Numbered from the stretch's first letter, positions 10,178-17,250 are shown. The stretch: 17,250 nucleotides of DNA from Bacteroidota bacterium (GCA_947468985.1 CANINJ010000007.1:1-17250); one strand, 5' to 3'. Numbers and translations: made by a program. The notes: a model not told the origin generated them from the sequence alone.

Positions 10178-11083
10178 ATGAAATCTTTGGTTTTCAACCA
10201 ACAAATATTTTTTCCATTTCCAAATGAAATCACTTTGCATATTAAACGCGAAGACTTGATTCATCCTTTTATTTCAGGTAATAAATTCAGAAAATTAAAA
10301 TACAATTTGCTTCAAGCAAAAGCAGAAGGAAAATCAAAATTAATTACTTTTGGTGGTGCTTTTTCAAACCATATTGCGGCTGTTGCTTATGCCGGAAAGG
10401 AAAATAACTTCGAAACTGTTGGAATAATTCGCGGTGATGAATTGGAATCTAAAATTTCTGAAAATTCCACGTTGACTTTTGCTCAAAATTGTGGAATGAA
10501 ATTTGAATTTGTAACCCGAGAAGCTTACAGAAACAAAACAACGCCTTCATTTAATGAAAAATTAAAAGAACACTATGGCGATTTTTATTTAGTGCCAGAA
10601 GGCGGAACAAATATGCTTGCTGTGAAAGGCTGCGAAGAGATAGTAACACCTGAAGATGCTGATTTTACTCATATTTGTTGTGCAATTGGAACAGGCGGAA
10701 CGATTTCTGGATTAATCAATTCAGCAAAAGAAAATCAAAAAATAATTGGTTTTCCAGCCCTAAAAGGTGATTTTTTGTCAGATGATATTCGTAAATTTGT
10801 AACGAATTCAAATTGGGAAGTACAATTGGACTATCATTTTGGTGGTTATGCAAAAATAAATGAAGCATTAATCCGTTTTATTAATGATTTTTATAAACAA
10901 ACTAATATTCCATTAGATCCAATTTACACTGGCAAAATGATGTTTGGAATTGTGGATTTAATCAATAAAGGATATTTCCCGAAAGGAGCAAACATACTAG
11001 CCATTCACACAGGCGGACTTCAAGGAATTGAGGGAATGAATAGGAATCTTAAAAATAAAAATTTACCATTAATTGCTATATAA
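10178..11083 (+). CDS. PLP-dependent 1-aminocyclopropane-1-carboxylate deaminase / D-cysteine desulfhydrase family protein
   Basis: A fold-type II PLP enzyme of 301 residues, shorter than characterised ACC deaminases (about 338). The PLP lysine is Lys36 in SGNKFRKLKY (33-42), preceded by the family motif KREDL (23-27). GGAFSNH (59-65) is the substrate-carboxylate loop, and GTGGTISG near residue 172 is the phosphate-binding glycine loop. Such enzymes deaminate ACC to 2-oxobutyrate and ammonia, or release sulfide from D-cysteine. The two activities cannot be separated by eye, so no symbol is given. The protein is cytoplasmic. Its TAA overlaps the ATG of the lipoprotein gene (TAATG), so translation is coupled, and hemL follows. 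This gene order seems conserved in flavobacteria from memory. It may reflect shared transcription rather than one pathway. Confidence 0.88.
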   Translation: MKSLVFNQQIFFPFPNEITLHIKREDLIHPFISGNKFRKLKYNLLQAKAEGKSKLITFGGAFSNHIAAVAYAGKENNFETVGIIRGDELESKISENSTLTFAQNCGMKFEFVTREAYRNKTTPSFNEKLKEHYGDFYLVPEGGTNMLAVKGCEEIVTPEDADFTHICCAIGTGGTISGLINSAKENQKIIGFPALKGDFLSDDIRKFVTNSNWEVQLDYHFGGYAKINEALIRFINDFYKQTNIPLDPIYTGKMMFGIVDLINKGYFPKGANILAIHTGGLQGIEGMNRNLKNKNLPLIAI

Positions 11084-11946
11084 TGATTAGAAAATTGATC
11101 CTACTTTTTGTCTTATTTTTAGTGGCGAGTTGCGTTTCTAAAAGAGTTGTAATTCAAACCTCAAAATCAGGTAAGTCTCGACCTCATACCAATGTTGTTG
11201 TAAAAAAATCAAACGAAAATAATACTTCTGTAAGTAATACTACTGTAAACAATTCTTCTGAAGGAAATTCTTCAAAAACTGAAATTCTTGAAGCCACAAC
11301 AAGAGTAAAAGTTACCACCGAAATGGTTTTGGCTTATATTTCTCAATATAAAGATATTGCAAAAAATAATATGAAACAATTTGGAATTCCATCAAGCATT
11401 TGCATTGGACAAGGAATTTTAGAATCAGGTGCAGGAACTGGACCTTTAAGCACTTTGGCAAACAATCATTTTGGTATTAAATGCCATCAAGATTGGACAG
11501 GACCCTCTGTTAAATATGATGATGATAGCGCTCAAGAGTGTTTTAGAAAATACACTCAAGCAAGTGAATCCTATAATGACCACGCACTTTTTCTAAAAGG
11601 AAGAAGATGGTACGAGCCATTATTTAAATTAGAGAAAGATGATTATAAAGGCTGGGCGAAAGGGCTGAAAACCGCCGGTTACGCTACAGATCCAAAATAT
11701 CCAGAAAAATTAATTGCCATTATTGAACGCTATCATTTGGATCAATATGATGCTGAGGTTTTGGGCAACGATTATGTTGTAAAATCAATTGAAACCAAAT
11801 CTAATTTCAAGGAATATCAGGTTTCTCAAGGCGATACATTGTATTCGATTTCTAAGAAATTTAATGTATCGATTGACGATTTAAAAAAGAAAAATAATAT
11901 TTCCGACAATGCACTTTCCATAGGTCAGAGTTTAATTGTTGAATAA
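11083..11946 (+). CDS. Peptidoglycan glucosaminidase lipoprotein with C-terminal LysM
   Basis: A cell-wall hydrolase expected to cut the glycan strand at N-acetylglucosamine (GH73-type). The 287 residues begin with a lipoprotein signal ending in LVASC (lipid-modified Cys17). A Ser/Asn/Thr-rich linker runs about 40-66. The glucosaminidase domain (about 82-225) contains [12 protein letters not shown] (109-120), whose Glu114 is the likely catalytic acid, then NNHFGIKCH (127-135) and the aromatic [16 protein letters not shown] segment (165-180). A LysM peptidoglycan-binding domain (about 243-286) contains [12 protein letters not shown] and ends in IGQSLIVE. Anchoring to a membrane plus LysM suggests action on the sacculus during growth or separation. 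Its ATG overlaps the stop of the PLP-enzyme gene, and hemL starts 26 bases after its stop. Confidence 0.92.
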   Translation: MIRKLILLFVLFLVASCVSKRVVIQTSKSGKSRPHTNVVVKKSNENNTSVSNTTVNNSSEGNSSKTEILEATTRVKVTTEMVLAYISQYKDIAKNNMKQFGIPSSICIGQGILESGAGTGPLSTLANNHFGIKCHQDWTGPSVKYDDDSAQECFRKYTQASESYNDHALFLKGRRWYEPLFKLEKDDYKGWAKGLKTAGYATDPKYPEKLIAIIERYHLDQYDAEVLGNDYVVKSIETKSNFKEYQVSQGDTLYSISKKFNVSIDDLKKKNNISDNALSIGQSLIVE

Positions 11947-11972
11947 ATAACATCATAAATATCAAATTAAAA

Positions 11973-13259
11973 ATGTTGTATCAAAGAAGCAGTCAATTAT
12001 TTACGGAAGCAGAACAAGTAATACCAGGAGGCGTAAATTCACCAGTTCGCGCATTTAAAGCCGTTGGAGGAACACCAATTTTCGCGAAAAGTGCAAAGGG
12101 AGCGTATGTATTTGATGAAGACGGAAACCGATTTATAGATTATATAAATTCTTGGGGACCAATGATTTTGGGACACGCTTTTCCCCCTGTTGTAGACGCT
12201 GTTATTGAAAAAGCAAAATTGGGAACTTCATTTGGAATGCCCACAGAAATTGAATCACAAATTGCGGCATTAGCAATAAAAATGGTGCCTGGAATTGATA
12301 AAATCCGTTTTGTAAATTCAGGAACAGAAGCCTGTATGAGTGCCATTCGATTGGCTCGAGGATTTACTAAAAAGGATAAAATAATCAAATTTGCTGGTTG
12401 TTATCATGGTCATTCCGATTCTTTTTTGATTCAAGCGGGAAGCGGAGCGGTAACTTTTGGTTCGCCAAATAGTCCAGGCGTTACAGAAGGAACGGCAAAA
12501 GATACTTTATTAGCAAAATACAATGATTTTGAAAGTGTAAAAGTACTTGTTGAAGCAAATAAAAATGAAATTGCGGCAATAATAATTGAGCCAGTTGCAG
12601 GAAATATGGGTTGTATTCCGCCAAATAAAGGGTTTTTAGAAGCGTTACGACAAATTTGTACGGACAATGCAATACTTTTAATTTTTGACGAAGTAATGAC
12701 TGGTTTCCGATTGGCAAAAGGTGGAGTTCAAGAATTGTTGAATGTGAAAGCCGATATTGTAACTTTTGGAAAAGTAATTGGAGGTGGATTACCAGTTGGT
12801 GCATTTGCAGCAAGAGCAGAAGTTATGAATTATTTAGCTCCTTTAGGACCCGTTTATCAAGCGGGAACTTTGTCGGGGAATCCCTTGGCTATGGCTGCGG
12901 GATTGGCAATGTTGAAAGCGTTAAATGAAGATGAAGCGGTGTTTCAACGACTTTCAGAAAAAACTATTTATTTAGAAAATGGAATTCAAAAAGCACTTTC
13001 TTCAAATGGAATCGCTTTTACAATTAACAGAATTGGTTCTATGATTTCGGTTCATTTTGATGCCGAACCTGTTGTTGACTTTCAAAGTGCTTCAAAAGGC
13101 GATAATGAAACGTTCAAGAAATTTTTTCACGGCTTGTTAAACGAAGGAATTTATATTGCCCCATCGGCTTATGAAACTTGGTTTATAACCGATGCATTAA
13201 CCTATGAAGATTTGGATTTCACAATTCGAGCAATTGAAAAGGTTGCTAAAACTTTATAA
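11973..13259 (+). CDS. hemL: Glutamate-1-semialdehyde 2,1-aminomutase
   Basis: HemL moves the amino group of glutamate-1-semialdehyde to make 5-aminolevulinate, the haem and tetrapyrrole precursor in the C5 pathway. The 428 residues match the family length. Visible are [13 protein letters not shown] (16-28), [15 protein letters not shown] (115-129), YHGHSD (144-149), and the PLP-pairing Asp239 in [10 protein letters not shown]. The Schiff-base Lys267 lies in [15 protein letters not shown] (264-278), followed by [15 protein letters not shown] (296-310). All are intact. The N-terminal [18 protein letters not shown] is typical, supporting the ATG at 11973. It is third in the run after the PLP enzyme and the glucosaminidase, 26 bases downstream with no promoter seen, and ends at a strong bidirectional terminator. 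Confidence 0.97.
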   Translation: MLYQRSSQLFTEAEQVIPGGVNSPVRAFKAVGGTPIFAKSAKGAYVFDEDGNRFIDYINSWGPMILGHAFPPVVDAVIEKAKLGTSFGMPTEIESQIAALAIKMVPGIDKIRFVNSGTEACMSAIRLARGFTKKDKIIKFAGCYHGHSDSFLIQAGSGAVTFGSPNSPGVTEGTAKDTLLAKYNDFESVKVLVEANKNEIAAIIIEPVAGNMGCIPPNKGFLEALRQICTDNAILLIFDEVMTGFRLAKGGVQELLNVKADIVTFGKVIGGGLPVGAFAARAEVMNYLAPLGPVYQAGTLSGNPLAMAAGLAMLKALNEDEAVFQRLSEKTIYLENGIQKALSSNGIAFTINRIGSMISVHFDAEPVVDFQSASKGDNETFKKFFHGLLNEGIYIAPSAYETWFITDALTYEDLDFTIRAIEKVAKTL

Positions 13260-13260
13260 T

Positions 13261-13296
13261 AAAAAAAGGGCTTTCAAATATGAAAGCCCTTTTTTT
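13261..13296. terminator. Bidirectional intrinsic terminator between hemL and convergent genes
   Basis: Perfect 9-bp stem GGGCTTTCA (13268-13276) / TGAAAGCCC (13281-13289) with a 4-base loop, flanked by seven A on the left and seven T on the right. It therefore terminates both hemL (plus) and the 128-aa protein gene (minus, stop at 13310). Confidence 0.95.
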
Positions 13297-13309
13297 ATAA
13301 TGTAAAATC

Positions 13310-13696
13310 TTATTTTTTAACTTCTATTGCATCAGTACTTAACAACTGATTATAAAGCGCTGCATTTGCTCTTAATTTTTCTAGTTGTTTTGAGTCGATT
13401 GTAGCTTCAATTTTTAAACCTACAATTCTTGACATTTCTCTTCTGCTTTCAACAGTTTCAGAGCTACTTTGCATTACGTTATGTTTCATTTCGAAAAGAG
13501 CAATAAAAGCAGTTCTTAAATTTTCGTCAAGTCCTAAAAATTCAGAAATAGCAACTCCGTCTTTTTTTGCTGCTTGTTTTGGAGTAAGATTAACAACTTC
13601 TTTCGTTTTAGCTACAACATTTTTTTTTATGCTTTGAGCATTTACAGATAAACTAAAAGAAAGCATTAAAAAACTAGCAATAATTATTTTTTTCAT
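13310..13696 (-). CDS. Small exported helical protein of unknown function
   Basis: I do not recognise a named family. The 128 residues begin with a Sec signal peptide (KKIII, then a hydrophobic core, cleavage probably after Ala20 in NAQ). The mature part has no cysteine and looks helical: a Lys-rich start, LTPKQAAKK (37-45), LDENLRTAFIALFEMKH (56-72) and a final IDSKQLEKLRANAALYNQLL segment. Two LTP/L-D-E-type helices separated by charged sequence recall the organisation of the Spy/CpxP-like protein encoded just upstream, so it may be a divergent relative, but this is inference. It is transcribed from 61 bases after the gene at 13758-14183, probably in the same operon, and ends at the terminator shared with hemL. 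A periplasmic location is expected. Confidence 0.8.
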   Translation of the reverse strand: MKKIIIASFLMLSFSLSVNAQSIKKNVVAKTKEVVNLTPKQAAKKDGVAISEFLGLDENLRTAFIALFEMKHNVMQSSSETVESRREMSRIVGLKIEATIDSKQLEKLRANAALYNQLLSTDAIEVKK

Positions 13697-13757
13697 GAGA
13701 ATTTATTTAAATTGAATTCAAATCTAAATGATTTTTATTTAAAAAAAAAATAATTGA

Positions 13758-14183
13758 TTATTTATCTTCTGATTTCTCACCTTTTTCTTCTCTTCGTTCT
13801 TTTATTTGTTCTTTTCTTTCTTTGATTTTTTCTTTTCTTCCTTCCATTTTCTCTTTTCTTTCTGCTTGTATTTTCTCCCAAGTTGCGTTTTGTTCTGGAG
13901 TAAGAATTTTGCTAATTTTATCTTTCATCAACTGACGGTCTGCTTTTGAGGCTTTGTTATTAATTTCTTTTTTAGCTTCGGCTTCTGAAAGTAATTCACT
14001 CATCTGTTTTTGTTGCGCCTCATTTAAACTCAGATTTTTCGTCATTCTTTTCAATGCCATTTGGCTTCTTTCAGCAGGAGACATTTTCTCCATTTGCTCT
14101 TTTTTAGCATTTTCCTTCATCTGAACTTGTGCAAATGTTGTAAATCCTACAACTAAAAATGCAGCTACAATTAATTTTTTCAT
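13758..14183 (-). CDS. Exported Spy/CpxP-like helical protein with a highly charged tail
   Basis: A 141-residue protein with a Sec signal peptide (cleavage probably after the Ala of TFAQ, near residue 18). The mature region contains SPAERSQMALKRMTKNLSLNEAQ (about 35-57) and LTPEQNATWEKIQAE (about 93-107), the paired L-x-x-x-Q/L-T-P-E-Q helices seen in Bacteroidota Spy/CpxP-like periplasmic proteins, which act as chaperones or stress sensors. From about residue 108 to the end nearly every residue is Lys, Glu, Arg, Gln or Asp in i/i+4 patterns (RKEKIKERKEQIKERREE), predicting a long single charged helix. No cysteine or histidine cluster speaks for direct metal binding. It is divergent from the copper-type genes starting at 14343 and probably cotranscribed with the 128-aa gene. 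The Spy link rests on pattern only. Confidence 0.78.
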   Translation of the reverse strand: MKKLIVAAFLVVGFTTFAQVQMKENAKKEQMEKMSPAERSQMALKRMTKNLSLNEAQQKQMSELLSEAEAKKEINNKASKADRQLMKDKISKILTPEQNATWEKIQAERKEKMEGRKEKIKERKEQIKERREEKGEKSEDK

Positions 14184-14330
14184 TTTATATCTTTTTTAAG
14201 TTAATGTAAATATAAGACCGTTTGTGTTTTAAAAGGTTTAATGCTTAACAAAGTTTTATAATTTTAACCTGCATTATATAAATTCAAGAAAATTATTTTT
14301 TTATGGTCTAATAAATAGCATTAATTAAAC

Positions 14331-14338
14331 TAACTTTG
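14331..14338 (+). promoter_or_regulatory. -7 element very close to the CNGKC gene start
   Basis: TAACTTTG, a perfect TAnnTTTG, ends only 4 bases before the GTG at 14343. No TTG lies at the -33 distance. Transcription would begin at about the start codon. The rest of the 159-base gap 14184-14342 is AT-rich with no convincing operator. Confidence 0.5.
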
Positions 14339-14342
14339 CATC

Positions 14343-14714
14343 GTGAAAAAAACAGTATTCATTCTCGCCTTGTTAATGCTTCTAAAACCAGTACTTCCGG
14401 TTGTAGAATATGTGGTGAATTATGAATATATCTCGAAAGTTTTATGTGTCAATAAAGACAAACCAATGCTTCATTGTAATGGAAAATGTCAATTAATGAA
14501 GGAATTGGCAAAAGCGGCTGAAAATGAAAAACCTATTTCAGATAAAAAAATTGCTGCACAAGAATTTGAAGTTTTATTCATTGAAAATATTAAATCTTTT
14601 GAGGTAAAACCTTGTTTTTATTTTAGTACAACACAAATCAACAATAGCTATTCTAACTTTTATTCTCATTTGAATAGTTGTACCGTATTTCATCCACCAA
14701 CCTGTATTTCTTAA
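14343..14714 (+). CDS. Small cysteine-motif (CNGKC) membrane or exported protein, candidate copper-associated
   Basis: A 123-residue protein of no named family I can assign. Residues 4-25 form one hydrophobic segment after MKK: a signal peptide or anchor, without a lipobox. The following region holds LCVNKDKPMLHCNGKCQLMKEL (34-55; Cys35, His44, Cys45, Cys49), a C-x9-C-x3-C arrangement. The centre is charged (AAENEKPISDKK). The C-terminus carries Cys91, Cys113 and HPPTC (117-121). Six cysteines in a short exported protein suggest disulfides or metal binding. Context points to copper: the next gene encodes a Met/His-rich YtkA-like lipoprotein and the one after it an OprC-like receptor. Start is GTG at 14343, with an in-frame TAA upstream; ATG codon 12 (14376) is the alternative. 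I recall similar small proteins near such receptors in other Bacteroidota, but the role is unknown. Confidence 0.8.
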   Translation: MKKTVFILALLMLLKPVLPVVEYVVNYEYISKVLCVNKDKPMLHCNGKCQLMKELAKAAENEKPISDKKIAAQEFEVLFIENIKSFEVKPCFYFSTTQINNSYSNFYSHLNSCTVFHPPTCIS

Positions 14715-14738
14715 ATTTTATCAATTTTCGCTAGGAAT

Positions 14739-14766
14739 GTATCATTTAACAACAGTTTTATGATAC
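14739..14766 (+). repeat. Inverted repeat between the CNGKC and lipoprotein genes
   Basis: GTATCAT (14739-14745) and ATGATAC (14760-14766) form a 7-bp stem with a 14-base loop, followed by only three T. It could slow transcription or shape the mRNA between the two genes. It is too weak to call a terminator, and no separate promoter is obvious for the gene at 14821. Confidence 0.35.
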
Positions 14767-14820
14767 TTTATTCGTGCACTTTTAAAATACAATAAATTAA
14801 ATAATTTAAGAATATCAAAA

Positions 14821-15666
14821 ATGAAAAATATAATAAAAAATACAATTGCTATTTTGGCAGTTGCAATAAGTCTTGTTTCTTGTTCAAATAATGATGCTAC
14901 AACTCCAGTTGACGAGTTAGTAGGAATTTCAAAATTTAAAGAAATTTCAAATGCAACCCATACAATAGAATTGTATTCTCACATGTCTGTTGAACAAGGA
15001 TACAATGAAATTAAAATTAGAATTAAAGATAATTCTACAAATGAATATGTGAAAAATGCAGTTGTAAATTGGATGCCACTTATGCACATGGCCATGATGA
15101 CGCATTCTTGTCCTAAATCCGGTGTTGAAAAAATAACTGCCGACGGAACGATTTATGAAGGATATATAGTTTTTCAAATGGCTCAAAATGCTACGGAATA
15201 TTGGGATTTGAAAATAGATTATTCTGTAAATGGCACAAACTATTCTGTAACTACCGTAATTGATGTTCCGGCTGCTACTGAAAGAAATGTGAATACTTTT
15301 ACTGGATCAGACGGGATTATGTATATTGTGGTTTATGCTGAGCCACATCACCCAAAAGTTGCTTTAAATGATATGGTGGTGGGTGTTTTTAAAATGCAAG
15401 ACATGATGAATTTTCCAGTTGTTGATGGATATACATTGAAAATTGACCCAAGAATGCCAAGTATGGGAAACCATAGTTCTCCAAATAATGTCAATCCAAC
15501 TCAAATTAATCCAGGGGATTTATACACGGGTAAAATGGCCTTGACGATGACAGGTTATTGGAAAATTAATCTGCAATTAGTCAATCCAAATGGTGAAGTT
15601 GTTAAAGGAGAAGAAATATCAGATACTGTTTTAGGAAGTAGTATTTACTTTGATTTCGAATTTTAA
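14821..15666 (+). CDS. Lipoprotein with two YtkA-like, Met/His-rich domains (candidate copper binding)
   Basis: A 281-residue lipoprotein: the signal ends in SLVSC, lipidated at Cys21, followed by SNND, an acidic start that may favour surface export in Bacteroidota. Two similar halves follow. Half 1 (about 45-150) has MPLMHMAMMTHSCP (85-98) and then YEGYIVFQM...YWDLKIDYSVNG (112-138). Half 2 (about 165-275) has HH (176-177), MPSMGNHSSP (212-221), then YTGKMALTMTGYWKINLQL (235-253). Both share MPxM...HSxP then Y-x-G...M...YW, the arrangement of YtkA-like (FixH-related) domains. Methionine and histidine clusters of this type bind copper in periplasmic carriers. Placement between a CNGKC protein and an OprC-like receptor suggests it hands copper to or from the receptor or buffers it. 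It is followed by a strong hairpin. The tandem domain call is good; metal and direction are inference. Confidence 0.82.
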   Translation: MKNIIKNTIAILAVAISLVSCSNNDATTPVDELVGISKFKEISNATHTIELYSHMSVEQGYNEIKIRIKDNSTNEYVKNAVVNWMPLMHMAMMTHSCPKSGVEKITADGTIYEGYIVFQMAQNATEYWDLKIDYSVNGTNYSVTTVIDVPAATERNVNTFTGSDGIMYIVVYAEPHHPKVALNDMVVGVFKMQDMMNFPVVDGYTLKIDPRMPSMGNHSSPNNVNPTQINPGDLYTGKMALTMTGYWKINLQLVNPNGEVVKGEEISDTVLGSSIYFDFEF

Positions 15667-15680
15667 CAATTAATTAATTA

Positions 15681-15713
15681 GGTCAAAAATCGCATTGATT
15701 TTTGACCTTTTTT
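15681..15713 (+). terminator. Terminator-like hairpin directly before the receptor gene
   Basis: Perfect 11-bp stem GGTCAAAAATC (15681-15691) / GATTTTTGACC (15697-15707), 5-base loop, six T (15708-15713). It lies 14 bases after the lipoprotein stop and 8 bases before the receptor ATG at 15722. It would separate the two genes or act as a conditional attenuator, as no promoter fits between it and the receptor. Confidence 0.85.
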
Positions 15714-15721
15714 AAAATATT

Positions 15722-17250
15722 ATGAAAAATAAAGTTATATTATTTTTTCTGATGAATTCGTTTCATTTTGTTTTTTCACAAGTAATTCAAACGGATTCTA
15801 TCATTCCTATTGAAATAAAAGAGGTGATAGTTATTGGCAAAAAAGCCCAAGTTTCTGAAAAACAATCTAAACCACTTACAACGATTGATGATTATTTGCA
15901 AAAATCATCAAAAGTTGATATGATTAAGCGAGGTGCTTATGCTTGGGAGCCAATAATTAATAGTATGCCAACAGAGCGAACATTGGTAACCATTGATGGA
16001 ATGCGAATTTTTGGTGCTTGTACAGATAAAATGGATCCAATAACTTCCTACGTAGAAGTTTCTAATCTATCGGAGGCAACCATTTGTTCGGGTCAAGAAG
16101 GGGCTTGTTTTGGAAGTACAATTGGTGGTTCTATTGACTTAAAACGAAATCAATCAACATTTGGAAATCAAAAATGGGATTTTAGTTTAAACACAGGTTT
16201 TGAAACCAATAACAAGCAGAAAATTATTGGAACATCATTAAATTATTCTGATAAATTGTTTTATGTTGACACCGATTTTATGTTTCGTGATGCCGAAAAT
16301 TACATAGCTGGTGGCAATCAAGAAATTTTGTTTTCTCAATTTAAAAAGGTCAACTTTTCAGGAACTTCTGGATATAAATTAGATACAAATAAACGCATAG
16401 AAGCATCTTTTATTTATGATAAAGCTACCAATATCGGTTATCCAGCTTTACCAATGGATGTTGCTGTTGCGGAGGCAATTATTACCGCATTAAAATTTGA
16501 CTATTTACCAATAACATCTACTATAAAAAAATGGGAAACAAAATTGTATTTCAATAGCATAAACCATAAAATGGACGATACAAAACGACCTTTTGTTGCA
16601 ATTCACATGGACATGCCTGGCTGGAGTAAAACGTATGGATATTATTCTAAAATTAATGGAAATTATAATAACCATTTCTTTTTATTAAATGCAAATTCTT
16701 TTTACAATAAATCGGTTGCCGAAATGACAATGTATCCAAATAATCCAAATGAAAACCCAATGTTTATGTATACTTGGCCCGATGTGAGTACATTTTATAA
16801 TGGTTTTTTTATAGAAGATAATTATGCTTTAAATTGTCATTCAAGTCTTAAAACTTCAGTGTCACTTGGAAGTCATATAAATAAAGTTGAAAGCCAATTT
16901 GGATTGGAAAGTTTGCAAATTTTTTATCCTAAAATGAGGGCGCAAAACAATAGGTTTTTAAAAAGTTTCTCCTCTAATTATAATTACAATCTGCAAGGTT
17001 TTGAATATGGATTTGGTTTTGGATATGGCGAAAGAGCACCTTCGGTTTCTGAAGGATATGGGTTTTATTTATTCAATAGTTTTGACGGTTTTGACAACAT
17101 AGGAAACCCAAATTTAAAAAATGAAAATTCCATAGAAGGCAATGCTTTTATTGGGTTTAAAACCAAAAAAGGTAGTGCTAAAATAGCATCTTCCTACTTT
17201 CATATTTCTAATTATATTGTTGGAAAACCAAGTTTAAATTTGATTCCTAT
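15722..17250 (+). CDS. TonB-dependent outer-membrane receptor, OprC/NosA-like copper receptor, 3' end outside window
   Basis: Outer-membrane active transporter driven by TonB. The 509 complete codons cover signal peptide (cleavage near Ser19/Gln20), plug and the first part of the barrel. The plug holds IEIKEVIVIGKK (30-41), INSMPTERTLVTIDGMRIFG (79-98), and GSTIGGSIDL (131-140). The sequence GACTDKMDPITSY (98-110) resembles the GGCPNRMDPPTSY stretch of OprC/NosA copper receptors. Cys100 and Met104 make CxxxM, and NHKMDD (281-286) gives His282 and Met284 (HxM). OprC uses Cys143, Met147, His323 and Met325 as I recall; the gap between the two pairs is 176 residues there and 178 here. Two extra plug cysteines (122, 129) are present. 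The barrel shows aromatic, alternating strands (GERAPSVSEGYG near 436-447). It follows the YtkA-like lipoprotein with a hairpin between. Copper as substrate is well supported but not proven. Confidence 0.88.
   Translation, partial: MKNKVILFFLMNSFHFVFSQVIQTDSIIPIEIKEVIVIGKKAQVSEKQSKPLTTIDDYLQKSSKVDMIKRGAYAWEPIINSMPTERTLVTIDGMRIFGACTDKMDPITSYVEVSNLSEATICSGQEGACFGSTIGGSIDLKRNQSTFGNQKWDFSLNTGFETNNKQKIIGTSLNYSDKLFYVDTDFMFRDAENYIAGGNQEILFSQFKKVNFSGTSGYKLDTNKRIEASFIYDKATNIGYPALPMDVAVAEAIITALKFDYLPITSTIKKWETKLYFNSINHKMDDTKRPFVAIHMDMPGWSKTYGYYSKINGNYNNHFFLLNANSFYNKSVAEMTMYPNNPNENPMFMYTWPDVSTFYNGFFIEDNYALNCHSSLKTSVSLGSHINKVESQFGLESLQIFYPKMRAQNNRFLKSFSSNYNYNLQGFEYGFGFGYGERAPSVSEGYGFYLFNSFDGFDNIGNPNLKNENSIEGNAFIGFKTKKGSAKIASSYFHISNYIVGKPSLNLIP

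Noticed and set aside
12140..12813. Three overlapping minus-strand open frames inside hemL
   Set aside because: All are antisense to intact conserved hemL motifs and resemble no protein family.
14234..14276. AGGTT-TAATGC and AACCT-GCATTA as a possible operator between the Spy-like and CNGKC genes
   Set aside because: The half-sites are complementary piece by piece but in the wrong order for a palindrome, so I cannot call it an operator.

Overview
The window is AT-rich and looks like a Flavobacteriaceae chromosome, probably Flavobacterium or a close relative. The signs are repeated TAnnTTTG -7 promoter elements, little evidence of Shine-Dalgarno sequences, gene families typical of Bacteroidota, and tight TAATG stop/start overlaps. 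There are no tRNA or rRNA genes, insertion sequences, CRISPR arrays or phage genes. Every intergenic stretch is under 300 bases.

Left part (1-7890). A minus-strand pair, kdsD/kpsF-type arabinose-5-phosphate isomerase followed by tatC (running off the left edge), is divergent from recQ. The RecQ lacks the usual zinc-binding cysteines. A 77-residue protein of unknown function (minus) is divergent from a large FAD-dependent dehydrogenase. Next come an aldehyde dehydrogenase resembling non-phosphorylating glyceraldehyde-3-phosphate dehydrogenase and a clear intrinsic terminator.

Middle part (7896-13296). A minus-strand hybrid histidine kinase (PAS-PAS-HisKA-HATPase-REC) has a 13-residue polyasparagine linker encoded by a perfect AAT microsatellite. 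Divergent from it is a three-gene plus-strand run: an ACC-deaminase/D-cysteine-desulfhydrase-type PLP enzyme, a lipoprotein glucosaminidase with LysM, and hemL. It ends in a bidirectional terminator shared with the next, convergent genes.

Right part (13310-17250). Two small exported helical proteins (minus; one resembles Spy/CpxP) lie divergent from a plus-strand group. That group holds a small CNGKC-motif membrane or exported protein, a lipoprotein with two YtkA-like Met/His-rich domains, and a TonB-dependent outer-membrane receptor cut by the right edge. The receptor carries a CxxxM...HxM pair with the spacing known from the copper receptor OprC. I read this as a Bacteroidota copper-handling cassette: outer-membrane uptake plus envelope copper binding, with an envelope-stress-type chaperone next door. 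It is the most interesting part of the window. A strong terminator-like hairpin sits just 8 bases before the receptor start codon, suggesting conditional receptor expression.
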